From Miscanthus floridulus (taxonomy: Eukaryota; Streptophyta; Magnoliopsida; Poales; Poaceae): a stretch of DNA of 64,000 nt. The notes under the pieces were generated by a model. That model had not been told where the DNA came from. It saw only the letters and a program-made list of their open reading frames with translations, and made no database searches. Of the stretch, positions 60,360 to 64,000 are shown one piece after another (the stretch's first letter is position 1; every line of letters begins with the position of its first letter). Location of the stretch: NCBI RefSeq assembly GCF_019320115.1, contig NC_089595.1, forward strand, positions 108,516,158 to 108,580,157, given 5' to 3'. The position numbers and the translations under genes are program-made.

Positions 60360-61972
60360 ACATGATAGGCAATTTTCGGTAGTTGGCTTTGCGAGTATGC
60401 TAAAACCGAATGTCTTTGAGGGCACACATTACAAGAGGTGGGGGCAGAGGTGCATTTTGTGGTTGACTTCTATGAACTGCTATTTTGTTGCTGAACCTAG
60501 AGCTGTTGGGCCACATACTCCTGATGAGGAGTGTGCATTCAAACATCCTGACAATATGTTTAAGGCAGCAATTCTAAGCATGTTAGGAGACTTCATAGTT
60601 GATGCATATGTGCCGCTATAGTCTGGTAAAGAGATGTAGGATGCACTTGAGGTCAAATATTGGGTTTCTGATGCTGGTAGTGAGTTGTATGTCATGGAGC
60701 AGTTTCATGACTACAGGATGGTTGATGATCATTCTGTAGTAGAACAAGCTCATGAGATACAAACACTGACAAAAGAGCTCAAAATTTTTTGTTGTGTGTT
60801 GCCTCATAAGTTCATGGCAGGCTGTATCATTGCTAAGCTACCACAAGCTTGGACAGATTTGGCTACTTCTCTAAAACATAAGAGACAGGAGTTTGGCATT
60901 GCTGAGCTCATTGGCTCTTTGGATGTTGAAGAGAAGGCAAGAACAAAGGACGTCCGTGACAAGAAAACTGTTGAGGGAGGTTCTAGTGCCCATGTGGTGC
61001 AGAAAAATCCTCAACACTCCCACGAGAAGAAATTTCAGTAAGAACTCAAATAAAAGAACACTACACCTTTTAAAAAGAAGAAGAAGAACAAGGAAAATGA
61101 GAATTGTTTCACTTGTGGCAAGTCTGGGCATTATGCTAAGGATTGTCCGGATAGCAAGTGGAAGCCCAAGAAGAAATCTGCAAACATGGGCCCTGTTCCT
61201 TCTCTTATAATTCGTCTTTTTCAGCTTATTTTTTCAGCCGGAACAATGTTTTTCTCTCACAACAAATCAGCCGAAACAGTGTTTCGGTTTGTTTTTTAGC
61301 GAAGCGAACGGAGCCATGGTTGAGGCTGATGGAGGAACATCGGGGTATGATAAATTTGTTACATACAGTTCTTTCAGATTTTCATTCACCTGATTGGTGG
61401 ATTGATACAGGAGCCAATATTTATGTGTGTGCTGATATTTCTTTGTTTTTTTTTCTTATCAGGTCGAGCGGACTTCCTCCTTGTTGATGCGGAACAAGGC
61501 GCATGCGGCTGTACGTGGTGTTGGTACGGTCGATCTGAAACTTACTTTGAGAAAGACCGTGCATCTAAAGAACGTGCAACATGTCCCCTCAATAAGGAAG
61601 AATTTGATTAGTGGTTCTCTGTTATGTCATGATGGTTATAAACTTGTGTTTGAGTCAGATAAGCTTGTACTTTCTAAGTATGGAACTTTTGTTGGCAAAG
61701 GATATGAGAGCGGAGGCGTGTTCCGCTTGTCTTTGATGAATACTTGTTTTAATTCCGTGAACCATGTGAGCCACGATAATGAGACAAATGTTTGGCATTC
61801 GCGCTTATGTCATATTAATTTTGATTGTATGACTCGCTTAGCTGGTTTAAATTTAATTCTGAAATTTGATTCGGTCAAAGGTTCTAAATGCCATGTATGT
61901 GTTGAATCAAAACAACCTCGCGAGCCTCACAAGGCTACTATGGCAAGAGACTTGGCTCCATCTCTACTATAA
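60360..61972 (+). pseudogene. Second Copia element: gag, protease, start of integrase; truncated
   Basis: Gag starts around FSVVGFASMLKPNVFEGTHY and includes LPQAWTDLATSLKHKRQEF and the zinc knuckle CFTCGKSGHYAKDC (61103-61146). Protease: WWIDTGAN near 61400. GAG-pre-integrase HHCC: HSRLCHINF to KCHVCVESKQP (about 61797-61911). Breaks: TAG 60619-60621, another TAG about 18 bases later, two stops near 61040-61052, a MITE at 61189-61315 and frameshifts near 61360 and 61440. The frame ends DLAPSLL at 61972 where the integrase core should begin; everything downstream, including the 3' LTR, is missing. Confidence 0.88.
61189..61315. mobile_element. 127-bp MITE inside the Copia gag-protease frame
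   Basis: Starts GGCCCTGTTCC and ends GCGAACGGAGCC, flanked by ATG on both sides (61186-61188 and 61316-61318). Removing it and one ATG restores the Copia reading across the site. The inside has AACAATGTTTTTCTCTCACA and GCCGAAACAGTG, shared with the 40307-40421 element. The 3-bp TSD agrees with the TAG duplication of the MITE at 39142. Confidence 0.88.
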
Positions 61973-62378
61973 TGGACCAATCAAAATTATACTAGGTCCC
62001 ACATAAAACGTCTCCCACTAAGAGCCTCCAACCATTGTGCACCAAGGAGCACGTAGAACACCTAAACCAAATCCAATGCCCATGATTCGACGTGGGATGC
62101 CAGGCTTCTCACCGAGGCTTCTCATCCCCGTGCCCTCCTCGCACTTCGACGCGCAACACCGCGATTCAACGCTCCAACCACGATCGAAGCCGATCATCAC
62201 CGAATAAAAAAAATAAATAAAACACCATTCACCGCCGCCGCGCCGATGGCCCTGCTCCCCGCGACCATGGTGGCGGCGCCCTTCCGCATCCCCTCCTGAC
62301 GGCGGCCGCTGCGCCCTTCCCCATCCCGATGGCCTTGCGTACGTGGGTGTCGGTGACGGGCAGCCGCCCTCGGGTTCT
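61973..62378. other. GC-rising region after truncated Copia, no gene assigned
   Basis: Composition changes from AT-rich to strongly GC-rich near 62220. Frames at 62018-62200 and 62197-62531 lack domains. It may be the left part of a gene-capturing element that includes the following features. Confidence 0.4.
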
Positions 62379-62541
62379 GGATCCGTGCAGAGCGGACACG
62401 GTGATGGTGGATTCCCTCGGCTGCGTCCGCGTCATGGGAGGCGCACCTTCCCCTAGAGATGGATCCGTGCAGGGCGGACACGGCCGTGGCAGATTCGCTC
62501 GGTTGTGTCTGCGTCGTGGGGGCCGCACCATCCCCTGGCGG
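62379..62541 (+). repeat. 82-bp tandem duplication
   Basis: GGATCCGTGCAG.GCGGACACG starts at 62379 and again at 62461. The two units differ at about a dozen sites, mainly transitions. Lies in the GC-rich block. Confidence 0.85.
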
Positions 62542-62584
62542 TGAACACGCGCGTGGTTGCTGGTGACGCGACTAGAAGCTCCAA

Positions 62585-62661
62585 CCGGTCAAGGTCATCG
62601 AGCGTCGTAAGGGCTCCACTTCCTCTTCCCCGCCGACTACGAGTACTACGTCCACTACACC
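62585..62661 (+). pseudogene. Fragment of a MYST histone acetyltransferase gene (chromo-barrel)
   Basis: One frame from 62585 reads PVKVIERRKGSTSSS; after a one-base shift it reads ADYEYYVHYT to 62661. This is the chromo-barrel segment of plant MYST-family acetyltransferases (HAM1/HAM2, Esa1 type), normally followed by EFNRRLDEW, which is absent here. Only about 25 codons remain. The flanks do not continue the gene. The fragment was probably carried in by a gene-capturing transposon or left from a degraded duplicate. Confidence 0.7.
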
Positions 62662-62719
62662 AGCGCGCGGTGCCAGATTCGCATCCACAACAGGCAAGCG
62701 GTGCGAGCCCTCGCTGAGC

Positions 62720-64000
62720 GTCGAGCGAGCAAGATGTGCTCGGCAGCGGTGTGCGGCCCTGTGTGGGTGAGGTGAGTTCGGTAGAGCAGTCGTCTCTTTT
62801 CCCCTCCCCTCCAGTTTTTTTAATTCAGATTCAGCTGAGCAAATATATGGCTGGTGCTAAATAGGCTATCTTCATAGTGCAGTAGGCTTCTCGAATCCCC
62901 AACAAGTCGGCAGCAGTGGATCCAAACCACCAGGTGCATCTCCATATACTTGAAGGGCTTCCTTTGGAAGCAGACATATGATCTCTGAAGTAAACTGCAA
63001 TGATCTCTGAAGTAAATTATGAAACAAATATGCTTTTTACTGAAACAAAACTCTTGATTATTAAAAAAAAAACTCTACTGTAACTAATATGTTCTTTTTA
63101 CTTCTGTATTCTGTCTGTTCGTTAAACTTAAGTCCTTTTGCTACTAGATACATTAGAATATTTTATTGGCCTTGCTAAAAGATGTTTGTTCCCGCAGTTC
63201 ATACTTTGATAGTCATTTGTTTTTATGATACCGATTTGGTGTAGCTGCACAAAAAAAAATATTTGTTCCTGCAGTATATAGTCATCTTGTATTCTTGTTT
63301 ATTCTGTTAGATGGGCTTGCCTAACCAAATAATATAATATTTGATAATTCAGCTATATATCTACTATATAAATGTCCAATTCTTCCGTATCGCGTGGTGT
63401 CCCTGAATAATTGCAAATCTATATTTTTATCAGCCGGTGGTGTCCATGAAAAGTATTAGTTGCATTAGGCTTCTTTTCCTATCGAAATACTTGACCCTGT
63501 GCCGACCCCATCGAAGCCTTTGATGATCTCGCTGATTATTAGGAGCGCCATTGTATTGGGCATTATTGTGGTATACTGGTATAGCAGTAGACAATTAACA
63601 AAAATCTACCACTTTAGAATTATTTTAGGCATAGATGCACTGGGAGATATGAGGCGCATCTGTGGTACAACAGTTGCAGAAGGGAAGGACAAACTTGCAA
63701 GGGTCGTCAAGGTTGTTATTTTAAATATGTATATTTTTTATAAATGTAATCTTTTCACAATGTTGTTATCTATTTACTGACATTACTTTGCTTTTATCAT
63801 TTTTTTTGGATTTGTTGTCATGATTTGCTGGATTGAAATCAATTCTTGAATCTACGGTCTATTTAGATACACAATTTCATTTGATTTGGATCCAACTACT
63901 TAATTTAGTTTGTTTCTTTTTTCCCTATATAAACATCCTTTTTTATCTCTACTTGGGCACCTTCAGTAAGTAGCAGAGAATATATGTCAAGCACTTCCAT
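62720..64000. other. No recognisable gene
   Basis: AT-rich from about 62810. A 93-codon frame at 63499-63780 has a hydrophobic N-terminal segment (IIRSAIVLGIIVVYWY) but no known domain and no clear splice partners. It could be an exon of a gene continuing past the window, but the evidence is thin. Confidence 0.4.

Overview
The window is plant nuclear DNA, most likely from a panicoid grass of the sorghum, Miscanthus or sugarcane type. The evidence is two ordinary intron-containing plant genes with GC-rich first exons, grass-type Copia and Gypsy LTRs with TGTAACACC, TGTTACACCC and TGTCGGGTACC ends, grass MITEs, and Mutator-like elements (MULEs) carrying plant-mobile-domain genes. The species assignment is inference. 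A 100-base run of N at 32970-33069 marks an assembly gap.

Only two genes look intact and functional, both on the + strand: a SYP71-type Qc-SNARE (52508-55351, nine coding exons, 270 residues) and the histone chaperone ASF1 (56288-58520, three coding exons, 191 residues). The rest is mobile DNA or its remains.

Layout. 1-7367: a decayed SIRE-like Copia retrotransposon whose left LTR runs off the window. It sits in an older LTR (7368-7992 and 12023 to about 13310) that is also split by a solo LTR (7993-12022). About 13420-14321: the end of a Gypsy LTR with a decayed primer-binding site. 14327-19471: a minus-strand solo LTR with target-site duplication (TSD) GGTCT, itself split by a second solo LTR (16259-19355, TSD TTCAA). 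19801-28284: a third long LTR, split by a 4.5-kb MULE (23015-27512) with about 270-bp terminal inverted repeats (TIRs) and a nine-exon plant-mobile-domain (PMD) pseudogene. 28791-31678: another MULE with a 9-bp TSD. 31745-32166: tRNA-Met-headed SINE copies. About 32398-32886: a fold-back MITE. 33070-38663: the 3' part of a Tat-type Gypsy element with an antisense ORF, 559-bp tandem repeats, a polypurine tract and its 3' LTR. 38664-42440: MITE-rich spacer. 42657-52326: a 9.7-kb MULE with decayed mudrA-like transposase, PMD and two GRF-zinc-finger genes. It ends about 180 bp before the SYP71 start codon and appears to have split that gene's promoter. 59425-61972: a truncated Copia element with a MITE inside it. 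61973-64000: mostly unassigned, with an 82-bp tandem duplication and a short captured piece of a MYST histone acetyltransferase gene.

How the parts relate. The PMD pseudogene in the small MULE and the PMD gene beside the transposase in the large MULE share the same order of conserved blocks, so PMD proteins look like regular cargo or accessory genes of this MULE group. Most premature stops are TAG or TGA, and many base changes are C-to-T or G-to-A, as expected for methylated, silenced elements.
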